DNA of 28,615 nt from Pseudomonadota bacterium. Lineage in GTDB: Bacteria > Pseudomonadota > Gammaproteobacteria > Enterobacterales > Enterobacteriaceae. A program made the translations under genes and the position numbers. The notes under the pieces were generated by a model that saw nothing but the letters and a program-made list of their open reading frames with translations, was not told the origin of the DNA and did no database searches. The stretch's first letter is position 1, and every line of letters begins with the position of its first letter. Shown one piece after another: positions 9,858-17,632 of the stretch. Location of the stretch: positions 1 to 28,615 of the forward strand of contig JAFACP010000195.1 of the NCBI GenBank assembly GCA_023425455.1, written 5' to 3'.

Positions 9858-9911
9858 TTCCGCTCCTGCTATGCTTAACGGTACTGTTTTACGCAATCAG
9901 CAGGAGCGGAA
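9858..9911 (+). promoter_or_regulatory. Perfect 13-bp inverted repeat enclosing the yajO Shine-Dalgarno, with an extended -10 promoter inside
   Basis: The arm TTCCGCTCCTGCT (9858-9870) is exactly complementary to AGCAGGAGCGGAA (9899-9911), with a 28-nt loop. The 3' arm contains the yajO Shine-Dalgarno AGGAG and ends two bases before the ATG at 9914. The 5' arm runs into TGCTATGCT (9867-9875), which fits an extended -10 element, giving a start near 9882 inside the loop. A transcript reading through from dxs would carry both arms and hide the ribosome site; one starting at the local promoter would lack the 5' arm. The structure is seen in the sequence; the switch is inferred. Confidence 0.55.
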
Positions 9912-9913
9912 CC

Positions 9914-10888
9914 ATGCAATACAATACATTAGGAAAAACAGACCTTAAGGTTTCTCGTCTTTGCCTTGGCTGCATGACCTTTGGCGAGCCGGAGCGGGGG
10001 AAACACGCCTGGACGCTACCGGAGGAGAGCAGTCGCCCTATCATCAGGCATGCGCTTGACGGCGGGATTAACTTCTTCGATACCGCCAACAGCTACTCTG
10101 ACGGCAGCAGCGAAGAGATCGTTGGCCGCGCCCTGCGTGACTTTGCCCGCCGCGATGAGGTGGTGGTTGCCACCAAAGTTTATCATCAGTCAGGCGATCT
10201 GGCGGAGGGGCTTTCCCGCGCACAGATCTTACGCTCGATTGATGACAGCCTCAGGCGGCTGAATATGGATTATGTCGATCTGCTGCAGATCCATCGCTGG
10301 GATTACAACACCCCGATCGAAGAGACCCTTGAAGCGCTGGACGATGTCGTCAAAGCAGGAAAAGCGCGCTATATCGGCGCCTCATCGATGCACGCTTCGC
10401 AGTTTGCTCAGGCGCTGGCGCTACAGACGCAGCACGGCTGGGCGCGCTTTGTCACCATGCAGGACCACTACAATCTCATCTACCGTGAAGAGGAGCGTGA
10501 GATGCTGCCGCTGTGCTACCAGGAAGGGGTGGCGGTGATCCCGTGGAGCCCGCTGGCGCGCGGTCGCCTGACCCGCCCGTGGGGGGAAACCACCGCCCGT
10601 TCGGTCTCTGATGAATTTGGCAAAACGCTGTACCAGGCAACGGAAGCCAGTGATGCGCAGATAGCTGAACGCCTTGCGGGTATTGCTGACGAAACCGGAG
10701 CCACGCGAGCGCAGGTAGCGCTGGCATGGCTGCTCAGCAAGCGCGGCGTGGCAGCACCGATTATCGGCACATCCCGGGAAGAGCAGCTTGATGAACTGCT
10801 GAATGCGGTGGATTTAACGCTGACGCCGGCGCAAATTGCCGAGCTGGAAACGCCGTACAAGCAGCATCCGGTGGTTGGGTTCAAATAA
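9914..10888 (+). CDS. yajO: Aldo/keto reductase YajO (1-deoxyxylulose-5-phosphate synthase, DXP-forming)
   Basis: A 324-aa cytosolic aldo/keto reductase, same length as E. coli YajO. The catalytic tetrad is visible: Asp56 and Tyr61 (FFDTANSYSDG), Lys88 (VVVATKVYH) and His127 (LLQIHRWDY). The C-terminal NADPH-binding segment contains PIIGTSREEQLDELL. E. coli YajO has been assigned as an alternative source of 1-deoxyxylulose-5-phosphate from a pentose phosphate, so its place next to dxs fits metabolically. Translation may be limited on long dxs transcripts by the hairpin over its ribosome site. The 3' end faces thiL across only 38 bp, where E. coli has pgpA. Confidence 0.94.
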   Translation: MQYNTLGKTDLKVSRLCLGCMTFGEPERGKHAWTLPEESSRPIIRHALDGGINFFDTANSYSDGSSEEIVGRALRDFARRDEVVVATKVYHQSGDLAEGLSRAQILRSIDDSLRRLNMDYVDLLQIHRWDYNTPIEETLEALDDVVKAGKARYIGASSMHASQFAQALALQTQHGWARFVTMQDHYNLIYREEEREMLPLCYQEGVAVIPWSPLARGRLTRPWGETTARSVSDEFGKTLYQATEASDAQIAERLAGIADETGATRAQVALAWLLSKRGVAAPIIGTSREEQLDELLNAVDLTLTPAQIAELETPYKQHPVVGFK

Positions 10889-10893
10889 ACCCA

Positions 10894-10922
10894 TGCCGGG
10901 TAGCCGCAGCGCTTACCCGGCA
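10894..10922. repeat. REP-like palindrome between yajO and thiL
   Basis: Arms GCCGGGTA (10895-10902) and TACCCGGC (10914-10921) enclose an inner GC...GC pair, the arrangement of a REP unit, similar to the one at 5142-5169. It occupies nearly all of the short gap between yajO and thiL and can serve as a 3' end for both converging transcripts. Confidence 0.65.
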
Positions 10923-10926
10923 AAAC

Positions 10927-11898
10927 TCAACCGAAGTGATCGTATCCTTTCCAGTCGAGCGTGACCGGCGTCCCTTCGCGGACAAACTGCAGCCCTTCGC
11001 TGGCCGGTAAAATCTGGCCGATACAGGTAAACCGCGCCCCAAGATGGGCCAGTGCCACATCCAGCGTACCGCGGTTCAGTTCCGGCACCGTGAAACAGAG
11101 TTCATAATCCTCGCCACCGGACAGCGCCCAGCGCAGCGCCTGTTCAGGCTCCGCGTGACGCAGAAGTTGTTCCGACAGCGGGAAGTTGTCCAGCTCAACG
11201 CGGGCACCGGCCCCGCTGGCTTTCAGGATATGGCCGAGATCGGAGATCAACCCATCAGAGAGGTCAATCGCCGCGCTGGCGCGTTCACGCAGCGCCTGGC
11301 CGTGAAGAATGCGAGGCGTCGGACGCAGGTGGCGTTTCAGCAGATACGCCGCGTCGTCTGTATCGTCAACGCGTAACGCCTCCTGCAAAATCGCCAGCCC
11401 GGCCGCGCTGTCACCCGGCGTCCCGGTGACATAGATCCAGTCTCCAGGCTTAGCACCAGAGCGCTTGAGCGCCCGACCGACGGGCACATAGCCGTGGATC
11501 GCCAGCGTCATCGACAGCGGTCCGCCGGTCGTGTCGCCGCCAATTAACTGCATGTCATAGTAGTTAAGCTGCTCAAACAGCGCGTCGCTGAAGGCCTCAA
11601 GCCAGGCTTCATCCACATGCGGCAGAGTTAAGGCCAGCGTCAGCCACGCAGGATCGGCGCCCATCGCCGCCAGATCGCTCAGGTTTACCGCCAGCGCTTT
11701 ATACGCCAGATCGGCCGGATCGATATCAGGCAGGAAGTGGCGTCCGCACACCAGGGTATCGGTGCTGATCGCCAGCGTCTGTTTTTCGGGAATATTGAGC
11801 AGCGCACAGTCATCGCCGATGCCGGTTTCAACATCAAGACGAGAGGTTCTGACACGGTCAAAATAACGGGCAATCAGTGAGAATTCGCCGCAAGCCAT
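10927..11898 (-). CDS. thiL: Thiamine-monophosphate kinase
   Basis: ThiL phosphorylates thiamine monophosphate to thiamine diphosphate, the active cofactor, using ATP. The 323-aa protein belongs to the PurM/AIR-synthase-like fold. Visible motifs are GIGDDCALL (about 27-35), [12 protein letters not shown] (about 47-58), [13 protein letters not shown] (about 71-83), [11 protein letters not shown] (about 119-129), the late [13 protein letters not shown] motif [14 protein letters not shown], and [10 protein letters not shown]. It ends DWKGYDHFG, two residues shorter than E. coli ThiL (DHFATP). In E. coli pgpA follows thiL; here that gene is absent and yajO lies 38 bp beyond the stop. thiL is the last gene of the nrdR-ribD-ribH-nusB-thiL cluster. 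Confidence 0.96.
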   Translation of the reverse strand: MACGEFSLIARYFDRVRTSRLDVETGIGDDCALLNIPEKQTLAISTDTLVCGRHFLPDIDPADLAYKALAVNLSDLAAMGADPAWLTLALTLPHVDEAWLEAFSDALFEQLNYYDMQLIGGDTTGGPLSMTLAIHGYVPVGRALKRSGAKPGDWIYVTGTPGDSAAGLAILQEALRVDDTDDAAYLLKRHLRPTPRILHGQALRERASAAIDLSDGLISDLGHILKASGAGARVELDNFPLSEQLLRHAEPEQALRWALSGGEDYELCFTVPELNRGTLDVALAHLGARFTCIGQILPASEGLQFVREGTPVTLDWKGYDHFG

Positions 11899-11924
11899 AC
11901 GTTATGCCTCAGCAAAGAAAAGAA

Positions 11925-11969
11925 AAACCGGAGCCGCACCGCCGGTAAGGCGGTGCGAAACTCCGGTTT
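11925..11969 (-). terminator. Two-tier hairpin with T-rich tail between nusB and thiL
   Basis: An outer stem of 9 bp (AAACCGGAG / CTCCGGTTT) encloses a second perfect 9-bp stem (CGCACCGCC / GGCGGTGCG) with a 5-nt loop. On the minus strand it is followed by a TTTTTCTTTTCTTT tract. It therefore looks like a terminator or attenuator inside the operon, lowering thiL expression relative to nusB, or a 3'-end stabiliser. Confidence 0.65.
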
Positions 11970-11974
11970 ACGGA

Positions 11975-12394
11975 TCACTTTTTGTGGGGACGGATAGCAG
12001 GCGCGGCTTTGTCGAGCACGCCGTTGACAAACTTGTGGCTGTCTTCTGCGCCAAAGGTTTTCGCCAGTTCGATCGCTTCGTTGATTGCCACTTTGTATGG
12101 CACATCGTCACGTTTAGACAGTTCAAACAGCGCAATACGCAACACTGCTTTCTCAACCTGCCCCAGCTCGTCGAGCAGACGGGAGAGGTATGGCTTCATC
12201 AGGCCATCGAGATACGCGCTATTAGTCGCCACTCCCGACAGCAGTTCACGGAAGTACAGCACATCAACGTCTTTAACGTCTTGTTCTGACAGGAACTGGT
12301 ATTCAACATCAGCGATGTCGTTCTGGGACAACTGCCAGGAGTAAAGCGCCTGAACGGCACATTCACGGGCGCGGCGACGAGCAGCAGGTTTCAC
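11975..12394 (-). CDS. nusB: Transcription antitermination factor NusB
   Basis: NusB (139 aa) pairs with NusE (ribosomal protein S10) and binds boxA RNA for antitermination in rRNA operons and in phage lambda. It is an all-helical cytosolic protein. The N-terminal RNA-binding stretch is basic and begins [20 protein letters not shown]. The later [26 protein letters not shown] and [18 protein letters not shown] segments are diagnostic. Length equals E. coli NusB. It follows ribH by 20 bp in the conserved ribH-nusB pair. Confidence 0.97.
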   Translation of the reverse strand: MKPAARRRARECAVQALYSWQLSQNDIADVEYQFLSEQDVKDVDVLYFRELLSGVATNSAYLDGLMKPYLSRLLDELGQVEKAVLRIALFELSKRDDVPYKVAINEAIELAKTFGAEDSHKFVNGVLDKAAPAIRPHKK

Positions 12395-12414
12395 GGAATT
12401 CCCCTTACAAAAAA

Positions 12415-12885
12415 TCAGGCCTTAATGGCTTTCAATACATTGATCATTTCAAGCGCGGTCAGAGCAGCTTCTGCGCCTTTGTTACCGGCTTTGGTGCCAG
12501 CGCGTTCGATGGCTTGTTCAATACTTTCGGTGGTCAGCACGCCAAATGCGACAGGAATTTCAGCATCCTGTGCAACGTGAGCCAGACCATTGCTTGCACC
12601 ACCCGCAACATATTCGAAGTGCGCAGTGCCGCCACGAATAACAGTACCCAGCGCAATCACCGCGTCGTATTTACCGGTTTTTGCCAGCGCACCCGCTGCC
12701 AGCGGCAGTTCGTAGGCGCCTGGAACCCAAACAACGGTAATATTGTCATCTTTTACCTGACCGATACGTTTCAGCGCGTCAACCGCACCTTCCAGCAGGC
12801 TGTCGTTGATGAAGTTGTTGAAACGCGCAATGGTGATGGCGACGCGAGCGTCCGGGGTAGCTACAGCAGCTTCAATAATGTTCAT
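12415..12885 (-). CDS. ribH: 6,7-dimethyl-8-ribityllumazine synthase
   Basis: Lumazine synthase (RibH, called ribE in E. coli) condenses 5-amino-6-ribitylaminouracil with 3,4-dihydroxy-2-butanone 4-phosphate, the penultimate step to riboflavin. It forms a hollow icosahedral 60-mer. The 156-aa sequence shows [18 protein letters not shown] (about 18-35), the [11 protein letters not shown] substrate-binding segment (about 54-64), and [16 protein letters not shown] (about 77-92) with the catalytic histidine in [15 protein letters not shown] ribosome site precedes the ATG. The 87-bp ribD-ribH gap contains a short GC-rich hairpin (about 12909-12925); I see no FMN riboswitch here. Confidence 0.97.
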   Translation of the reverse strand: MNIIEAAVATPDARVAITIARFNNFINDSLLEGAVDALKRIGQVKDDNITVVWVPGAYELPLAAGALAKTGKYDAVIALGTVIRGGTAHFEYVAGGASNGLAHVAQDAEIPVAFGVLTTESIEQAIERAGTKAGNKGAEAALTALEMINVLKAIKA

Positions 12886-12972
12886 ACTCTTCCTTTACGG
12901 GTTCATTTGGCCCCGCAGGGGGGCGGATTTTATCATAATACTTTGCGTACTGCTTCCCTATTTCAGGGGCAA

Positions 12973-14076
12973 TTACGCCTGCGTTAAATGGAGACAAACA
13001 TCCGGTCCGACCGGACGTATCTCGCTAAATTTGAGCCGTGGCGCGTCGGAAAGCGCCTCCAGACCCGGCAGCGCAAACAGACCGCGCGCCTCGTTACCCA
13101 GAAGCTTAGGCGCGACGTAGACGATCAGTTCATCCACCAGCCCGGCCTGCAGCAGCGCGCCGGCAAGCGTCGGCCCCGCTTCAACCCAAATGCTGTTCAC
13201 CTGCTGTTTGCCCAGCAACATCATCAGCACCACTAAATCGGGATGACCTTTATGCTCTGGCACCATCAGGCTTTTCACGCCCTGCGGCCATTCACGCGCG
13301 TCGTCCCGCGTGCGGGCAATCCAGGTTTCACCCGGCTGGTGCACAATGCGGTGCTCAGGCGTTACGCGATTCTGGCTATCAATCACTATACGCAGCGGCT
13401 GGCGCAGGTTGTCCTGCGGGTAGAGAGCCTGTGTATCGGCATTCAGCTCATCCCAGCGCACGGTCATGGCCGGATCGTCGGCCAGAACGGTTTCGCTGCT
13501 GGTGAGAATAGCATGGCTTTGCGCACGCAGACGTTGCACATCGCGCCTTGACTGTGCAGAGGTGATCCACTGACTCTCACCGCTGGCCATCGCCGTCCGG
13601 CCGTCCAGCGACGCGCCGAGCTTGAGCTGAATATAGGGAAAGCCGGTGCGCATGCGCTTGAGAAAACCCTTATTGATGGCTTCTGCATCGTGCATCATCA
13701 TGCCGTGGCTGACCGCAATGCCCTCCTGCTGCAGACGGTAGAGCCCTCGTCCGGCCACCTGCGGGTTAGGATCCTGCATCGCCGCCACGACGCGCGTCAC
13801 GCCGGCGGCAATCAGCGCCTCACAGCACGGCGGCGTCCGTCCGTGATGGCTGCACGGCTCAAGCGTGACGTATGCCGTTGCCCCGCGCGCCTTTTCACCG
13901 GCCATACGCAAGGCATGCACTTCAGCATGCGGCTCTCCCGCGCGGTAGTGAAACCCCTCACCGACAATCTGGCCGTCGTTGACAATGACACAGCCGACAT
14001 TGGGGTTCGGATGGGTGGTAAAACGCCCGCGCTGCGCCAGCTTCAGCGCTCGCGCCATGTACATTTCATCCTGCAT
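12973..14076 (-). CDS. ribD: Bifunctional riboflavin deaminase/reductase RibD
   Basis: RibD carries two consecutive activities of riboflavin synthesis. An N-terminal zinc deaminase acts on the pyrimidine, and a C-terminal NADPH reductase acts on the ribosyl side chain. The 367-aa product has the deaminase zinc site at His50 and Glu52 (PHAEVHAL) and Cys75/Cys84 (EPCSHHGRTPPC). The reductase starts at about residue 147 with RPYI-like FPYIQLKLGASLDGRTA and includes WVEAGPTLAGALLQ. I chose the ATG at 14076 (MQDEMYMARAL) because it matches E. coli RibD and lies 4 bp after the nrdR stop; the frame opens 25 codons further upstream without family support. Confidence 0.97.
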   Translation of the reverse strand: MQDEMYMARALKLAQRGRFTTHPNPNVGCVIVNDGQIVGEGFHYRAGEPHAEVHALRMAGEKARGATAYVTLEPCSHHGRTPPCCEALIAAGVTRVVAAMQDPNPQVAGRGLYRLQQEGIAVSHGMMMHDAEAINKGFLKRMRTGFPYIQLKLGASLDGRTAMASGESQWITSAQSRRDVQRLRAQSHAILTSSETVLADDPAMTVRWDELNADTQALYPQDNLRQPLRIVIDSQNRVTPEHRIVHQPGETWIARTRDDAREWPQGVKSLMVPEHKGHPDLVVLMMLLGKQQVNSIWVEAGPTLAGALLQAGLVDELIVYVAPKLLGNEARGLFALPGLEALSDAPRLKFSEIRPVGPDVCLHLTQA

Positions 14077-14080
14077 GGGC

Positions 14081-14566
<486 letters not shown>

Positions 14567-14682
14567 TTACCCTGAACTGGCCTGACAACAAAGGAAGAGC
14601 TTTTTGAGACAAAGGATCTATGCCGAAGGCCTGCGGTCTGTCTACCCTTACGGATATCTGTTATTTCAGGGAAACAAACGCC

Positions 14683-15222
14683 ATGACAAGACGTTATCTC
14701 AGCATTCTGCTGGTGGGTAGTCTGTTCACACTGAGCGCCTGCGCGCAACAGACTGAAGTCCGCCAGATGAAACAAAGCGTGAATACGCTTAATACGGCGA
14801 TGAGCCAGTTGAATCAGGAAACCATCAAAATTGCTCAGCAGAACGCGCTGAATGCCAAATCCAGCAGTGGAGTCTACCTGCTGCCGGGAGCCAACACGCC
14901 CGCGCGTCTGAACAGCCAAATCGGCACGTTGCGCATGTCGCTCGTCAACGTGGCGGCCAACGCGGACGGCACCCGCGCGACATTGCGCATTCAGGGCGAG
15001 TCTAACGATCCGCTGCCGGCCTTCAGCGGCACCGTGGAGTGGGGACAGATTCAGGGCACCACGGAAAACTATCAGGAAGTGAACGTGAAAAACCAGCTTA
15101 TCAACGCCCCTGCCAGCATACTGGCCCCCAGCGATGTTGATATTCCCCTGCAGCTGAACGGTCTGAACCCCGATCAATCAGCCTTTGTCCGCATCCACGA
15201 TATTCAGCCTGCCGCGCAATAA
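14683..15222 (+). CDS. yajI: Lipoprotein YajI (DUF3251)
   Basis: A 179-aa predicted lipoprotein of unknown function. The N-terminus MTRRYLSILLVGSLFTLSAC has a basic start, a hydrophobic core and a lipobox LSAC, so the mature protein would begin at Cys20. Residues after it (QQTEVRQMKQSVNTLNTAMSQ) form a probable coiled coil, followed by a mostly beta domain with IGTLRMSLVNVAANADG. Residue +2 after the cysteine is Ala, not Asp, so sorting to the outer membrane would be expected. I chose the ATG at 14683 with AGGGA upstream; the in-frame ATG at 14620 would place 21 unsupported residues before the signal peptide. Confidence 0.9.
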   Translation: MTRRYLSILLVGSLFTLSACAQQTEVRQMKQSVNTLNTAMSQLNQETIKIAQQNALNAKSSSGVYLLPGANTPARLNSQIGTLRMSLVNVAANADGTRATLRIQGESNDPLPAFSGTVEWGQIQGTTENYQEVNVKNQLINAPASILAPSDVDIPLQLNGLNPDQSAFVRIHDIQPAAQ

Positions 15223-15232
15223 CCTCCCCCTG

Positions 15233-15258
15233 CAGCGGAGTGCACGCTCACTCCGCTG
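15233..15258 (+). terminator. Hairpin after yajI (probable terminator)
   Basis: A perfect 10-bp stem CAGCGGAGTG / CACTCCGCTG with a 6-nt loop lies 10 bp after the yajI stop. The T tract that follows is short (ACATTTAC), so intrinsic termination may be partial. Confidence 0.6.
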
Positions 15259-15358
15259 ACATTTACATTCCGCAAATATTGGCAACATAAATGCTTGCCG
15301 TTACAATCCACGCTGTTTAAAGTACGCAAACGTGAACGCAATCGATTACGTGCATGAG

Positions 15359-15405
15359 AAATATGTGAAACAACACATATTTTTGTGAGCAAGGATTCCT
15401 ATAAT
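15359..15405 (+). promoter_or_regulatory. tsx promoter with upstream perfect palindrome
   Basis: A consensus TATAAT (15400-15405) has no good -35 hexamer, which suggests activator dependence. Upstream lies a perfect inverted repeat, AAATATGTG (15359-15367) and CACATATTT (15374-15382) with a 6-bp spacer, centred about 41.5 bp before the predicted start near 15412. E. coli tsx is activated by CRP and repressed by CytR and DeoR, and this is the position of a class II CRP site. The half-sites are 2 bp closer than the CRP consensus. The rest of the 268-bp yajI-tsx gap shows no other gene. Confidence 0.6.
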
Positions 15406-15490
15406 AGGCTCCGCAGAAACACGAAATATTTAGAAACGCAATTCGCGCATCTTTCACTCCCGTAAGGGAATTTCAATCAGTGGCATGATT

Positions 15491-16375
15491 ATGAAAAAAA
15501 CATTACTCGCAGCTGGCGCTGTGCTGGCACTCTCCTCCTCTTTCACTGTTAACGCAGCGGAAAACGATCAACCACAATATCTCTCCGACTGGTGGCATCA
15601 GAGCGTTAACGTGGTGGGTAGCTACCACACCCGTTTCGGACCACAGATCCGCAACGATACCTACCTGGAGTACGAAGCCTTCGCCAAAAAAGACTGGTTT
15701 GATTTCTACGGCTATATGGATGCGCCGGTATTCTTCGGTGGTAACACCAACGCGAAAGGGATCTGGAACCACGGTTCACCGCTGTTTATGGAGATCGAAC
15801 CGCGCTTCTCTATCGATAAACTGACCGGTGCCGACCTGAGTTTCGGTCCGTTCAAAGAGTGGTATTTCGCAAACAACTACATCTACGACATGGGCCGTAA
15901 CGCTTCCGGTCGTCAGAGCACCTGGTATATGGGTCTCGGTACCGATATCGACACCGGCCTGCCAATGAGCCTGTCCCTCAACGTCTATGCCAAATACCAG
16001 TGGCAGAACTACGGCGCAACGAACGAGAACGAGTGGGATGGCTACCGTTTCAAAGTGAAATACTTTGTGCCCATCACCCAGCTGTGGGGCGGCAACCTGA
16101 GCTATATCGGCTTTACCAACTTTGACTGGGGCTCAGACCTGGGCGATGACAGCTTCCGTGACCTGAACGGTAAGAAAGCGCGGACCAACAACTCGATCGC
16201 CTCCAGCCACATCCTGGCGCTGAACTACGATCACTGGCACTACTCTGTTGTTGCGCGTTACTGGCACAACGGTGGTCAGTGGAACGACGACGCGAGCCTG
16301 AACTTCGGTAGCGGTGACTTCAGCGTACGTTCTACCGGCTGGGGTGGTTACCTGGTTGTCGGTTACAACTTCTAA
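15491..16375 (+). CDS. tsx: Nucleoside-specific outer-membrane channel Tsx
   Basis: Tsx is a 12-strand outer-membrane beta-barrel that passes nucleosides and deoxynucleosides; it is also a phage T6 and colicin K receptor in E. coli. The 294-aa precursor starts [18 protein letters not shown] with a signal peptide cleaved after VNA (residue 22), giving mature [13 protein letters not shown]. The sequence is nearly identical to E. coli Tsx, apart from changes in exposed loops (for example [16 protein letters not shown]). It ends in the aromatic C-terminal strand [10 protein letters not shown] expected for Bam recognition. An ATG two codons earlier (15485) is possible; MKKTLL is the family start. 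Promoter and terminator flank the gene, so it is monocistronic. Confidence 0.97.
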   Translation: MKKTLLAAGAVLALSSSFTVNAAENDQPQYLSDWWHQSVNVVGSYHTRFGPQIRNDTYLEYEAFAKKDWFDFYGYMDAPVFFGGNTNAKGIWNHGSPLFMEIEPRFSIDKLTGADLSFGPFKEWYFANNYIYDMGRNASGRQSTWYMGLGTDIDTGLPMSLSLNVYAKYQWQNYGATNENEWDGYRFKVKYFVPITQLWGGNLSYIGFTNFDWGSDLGDDSFRDLNGKKARTNNSIASSHILALNYDHWHYSVVARYWHNGGQWNDDASLNFGSGDFSVRSTGWGGYLVVGYNF

Positions 16376-16394
16376 TCGACGGTAACGACGCCAC

Positions 16395-16421
16395 AAGCCA
16401 GCCTGCGGGCTGGCTTTTTTA
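16395..16421. terminator. Terminator of tsx, shared with the convergent regulator
   Basis: Stem AGCCAGCC / GGCTGGCT with a 4-nt loop (TGCG) is followed by TTTTTTA on the plus strand. The T run overlaps the stop codon of the convergent WYL regulator at 16419-16421. Confidence 0.9.
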
Positions 16422-17099
16422 TTGTTTAACCTTGCGCAGAAAATCCGCCAGCGAGCGGTCAGCGCTCTCGCTGAACCGCCTCTCCGTCGGCACAATATTG
16501 AGGCACCTGTCGAGACGGAAACAGCGGTAGTCATTGCGGCGCTCGCACCAGGCCGCCAGCAGCCAGCGCTCTCCCCAGAAGAAAAGCCCCAGCGGCTGAA
16601 CCTCACGCTTTGAGAGTTGCCCGGCCTCATCGCGATAGTGCAGCATCAGCACGCGCTGGGCGGATATCGCCTGATGGAGCAGATCAAACCCGCTGCGCGA
16701 ATGATGTTGCAGGGCAATATCCGGCGCATAGATCCGCGTCTGCTCGGCCTTACGTCGGCTCTCCTCCGGCAGGATCGCCAGCACTTTTTCCTGCGCCGAT
16801 TCCAGCTCGCCGCGAAGCGATTCTCCACCCCAGGTTTTCAGCAGACGAATCGCCACAATCAGCGCCTCAGACTCCCGGTTTGTCAGCATCAGCGGCGGTA
16901 AATCAAAGCCCGACATCAGGCGGTAACCGCACCCCGCTTCGCCCTCCACGGGGACACCGGAAAGGGACAAATCGCGAATGTCGCGGTAAACCGTGCGCTC
17001 AGACACGCCGAGCCTCTCCGCCAGCTGCGCGGCCGTTGTCAGGCGTCGTCCCCGCAGGATCTGCACGATCTGAAACAAGCGGTCAGCGCGTCGGGCCAT
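16419..17099 (-). CDS. YafY-type HTH/WYL-domain transcriptional regulator
   Basis: A 226-aa DNA-binding regulator. The N-terminal winged HTH (HTH_11, about residues 5-60) reads LTTAAQLAERLGVSERTVYR, a clear helix-turn-helix. The WYL domain, a presumed ligand- or nucleic-acid-sensing module, covers about 130-215 with LMLHYRDEAGQLSKREVQPLGL and WLLAAWCERRNDYRCFRLDR. It is 26 bp downstream of a VOC-fold gene on the same strand with a GGAGAA ribosome site, so the two are probably one operon. A perfect palindrome upstream of that operon may be its operator. E. coli has yajD, not this pair, between secF and tsx. Family assignment is firm; the target and ligand are unknown. Confidence 0.85.
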   Translation of the reverse strand: MARRADRLFQIVQILRGRRLTTAAQLAERLGVSERTVYRDIRDLSLSGVPVEGEAGCGYRLMSGFDLPPLMLTNRESEALIVAIRLLKTWGGESLRGELESAQEKVLAILPEESRRKAEQTRIYAPDIALQHHSRSGFDLLHQAISAQRVLMLHYRDEAGQLSKREVQPLGLFFWGERWLLAAWCERRNDYRCFRLDRCLNIVPTERRFSESADRSLADFLRKVKQ

Positions 17100-17125
17100 A
17101 GTGTTCTCCGGATTGGGTTTTATCT

Positions 17126-17491
17126 TCAGGCGGGCTGATGCAGACCCACGCGGTTGCCTTCACTGTCGGTAAAGAGCGCGATGGTGCCAATCCCCTTTGC
17201 TAACGCCAGCGGGCCAAAGACGCAGGCACCGCCCGCAGAGGCGATTCTGTCGAGCGTCGCCGCCAGATTGTCAGTATGCAGGTAAATAATAGCCCCCTGA
17301 TGAGACGGTGTAATGCCGTCAAATTTTGCCAGCGCGCCGCCGATGGCCGGATCATCATGCGGAAAAACCGCGAGCTCGGCGCAGTCCATGCTCTCGCGAC
17401 GCAGCGCGACCTGCATCACCGGCTCGTAGAACCGGATAGCGCGATCCATATCAGTGACCGGAATTTCAAACCAGTTAATCACACTTTTCAT
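17126..17491 (-). CDS. VOC (glyoxalase/bleomycin-resistance fold) family protein
   Basis: A 121-aa single-module vicinal-oxygen-chelate protein. It has two beta-alpha-beta-beta-beta repeats: NWFEIPVTDMDRAIRFYEPV at the start, and GAIIYLHTDNLAATLDRIAS, then ALFTDSEGNRVGLHQ at the end. Possible metal-site positions are Glu at about 9, His in YLHTDN and His in VGLHQ; the usual final glutamate of glyoxalase I appears to be histidine, so glyoxalase I activity should not be assumed. Substrate unknown. A strong AGGAGGAAG ribosome site precedes the ATG. It sits upstream of a WYL regulator in a probable two-gene operon, behind the secF terminator, in place of E. coli yajD. Confidence 0.85.
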   Translation of the reverse strand: MKSVINWFEIPVTDMDRAIRFYEPVMQVALRRESMDCAELAVFPHDDPAIGGALAKFDGITPSHQGAIIYLHTDNLAATLDRIASAGGACVFGPLALAKGIGTIALFTDSEGNRVGLHQPA

Positions 17492-17538
17492 ACTTCCTCC
17501 TGCCTGTTGTTTGGGTTCAGAAGGAGTCTACGACAGGG

Positions 17539-17562
17539 CTCCTGACAGCATACTGTCAGGAG
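17539..17562. promoter_or_regulatory. Perfect palindrome upstream of the VOC-WYL operon (candidate operator)
   Basis: Arms CTCCTGACAG (17539-17548) and CTGTCAGGAG (17553-17562) are perfectly complementary around CATA, about 48-71 bp upstream of the VOC start. A further half-site TGTCAGG follows at 17566-17572. There is no T tract, so it is unlikely to be a terminator. Position and symmetry suggest the binding site of the adjacent WYL regulator; this is inference. Confidence 0.55.
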
Positions 17563-17582
17563 GGGTGTCAGGCGTGGCAAAA

Positions 17583-17610
17583 AAAATCCCGGCCACCTGA
17601 CCGGGATTTT
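17583..17610 (-). terminator. Rho-independent terminator of the queA-tgt-yajC-secDF operon
   Basis: A perfect 10-bp stem AAAATCCCGG / CCGGGATTTT with an 8-nt loop lies 22 bp after the secF stop. It is followed on the minus strand by a run of T (complement of the A run at 17579-17586). Confidence 0.93.
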
Positions 17611-17632
17611 GATCCGCTAAAACAAGCGTGTC

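Noticed and set aside
10927..12412. TPP or FMN riboswitch ahead of thiL, nusB or ribH
   Set aside because: The intergenic gaps are only 20-90 bp and hold simple hairpins. None of the conserved riboswitch junction sequences could be found.
17539..17562. The palindrome before the VOC gene as a transcription terminator
   Set aside because: No T tract follows on either strand, and the secF operon already has its own terminator at 17583-17610. An operator is the better reading.
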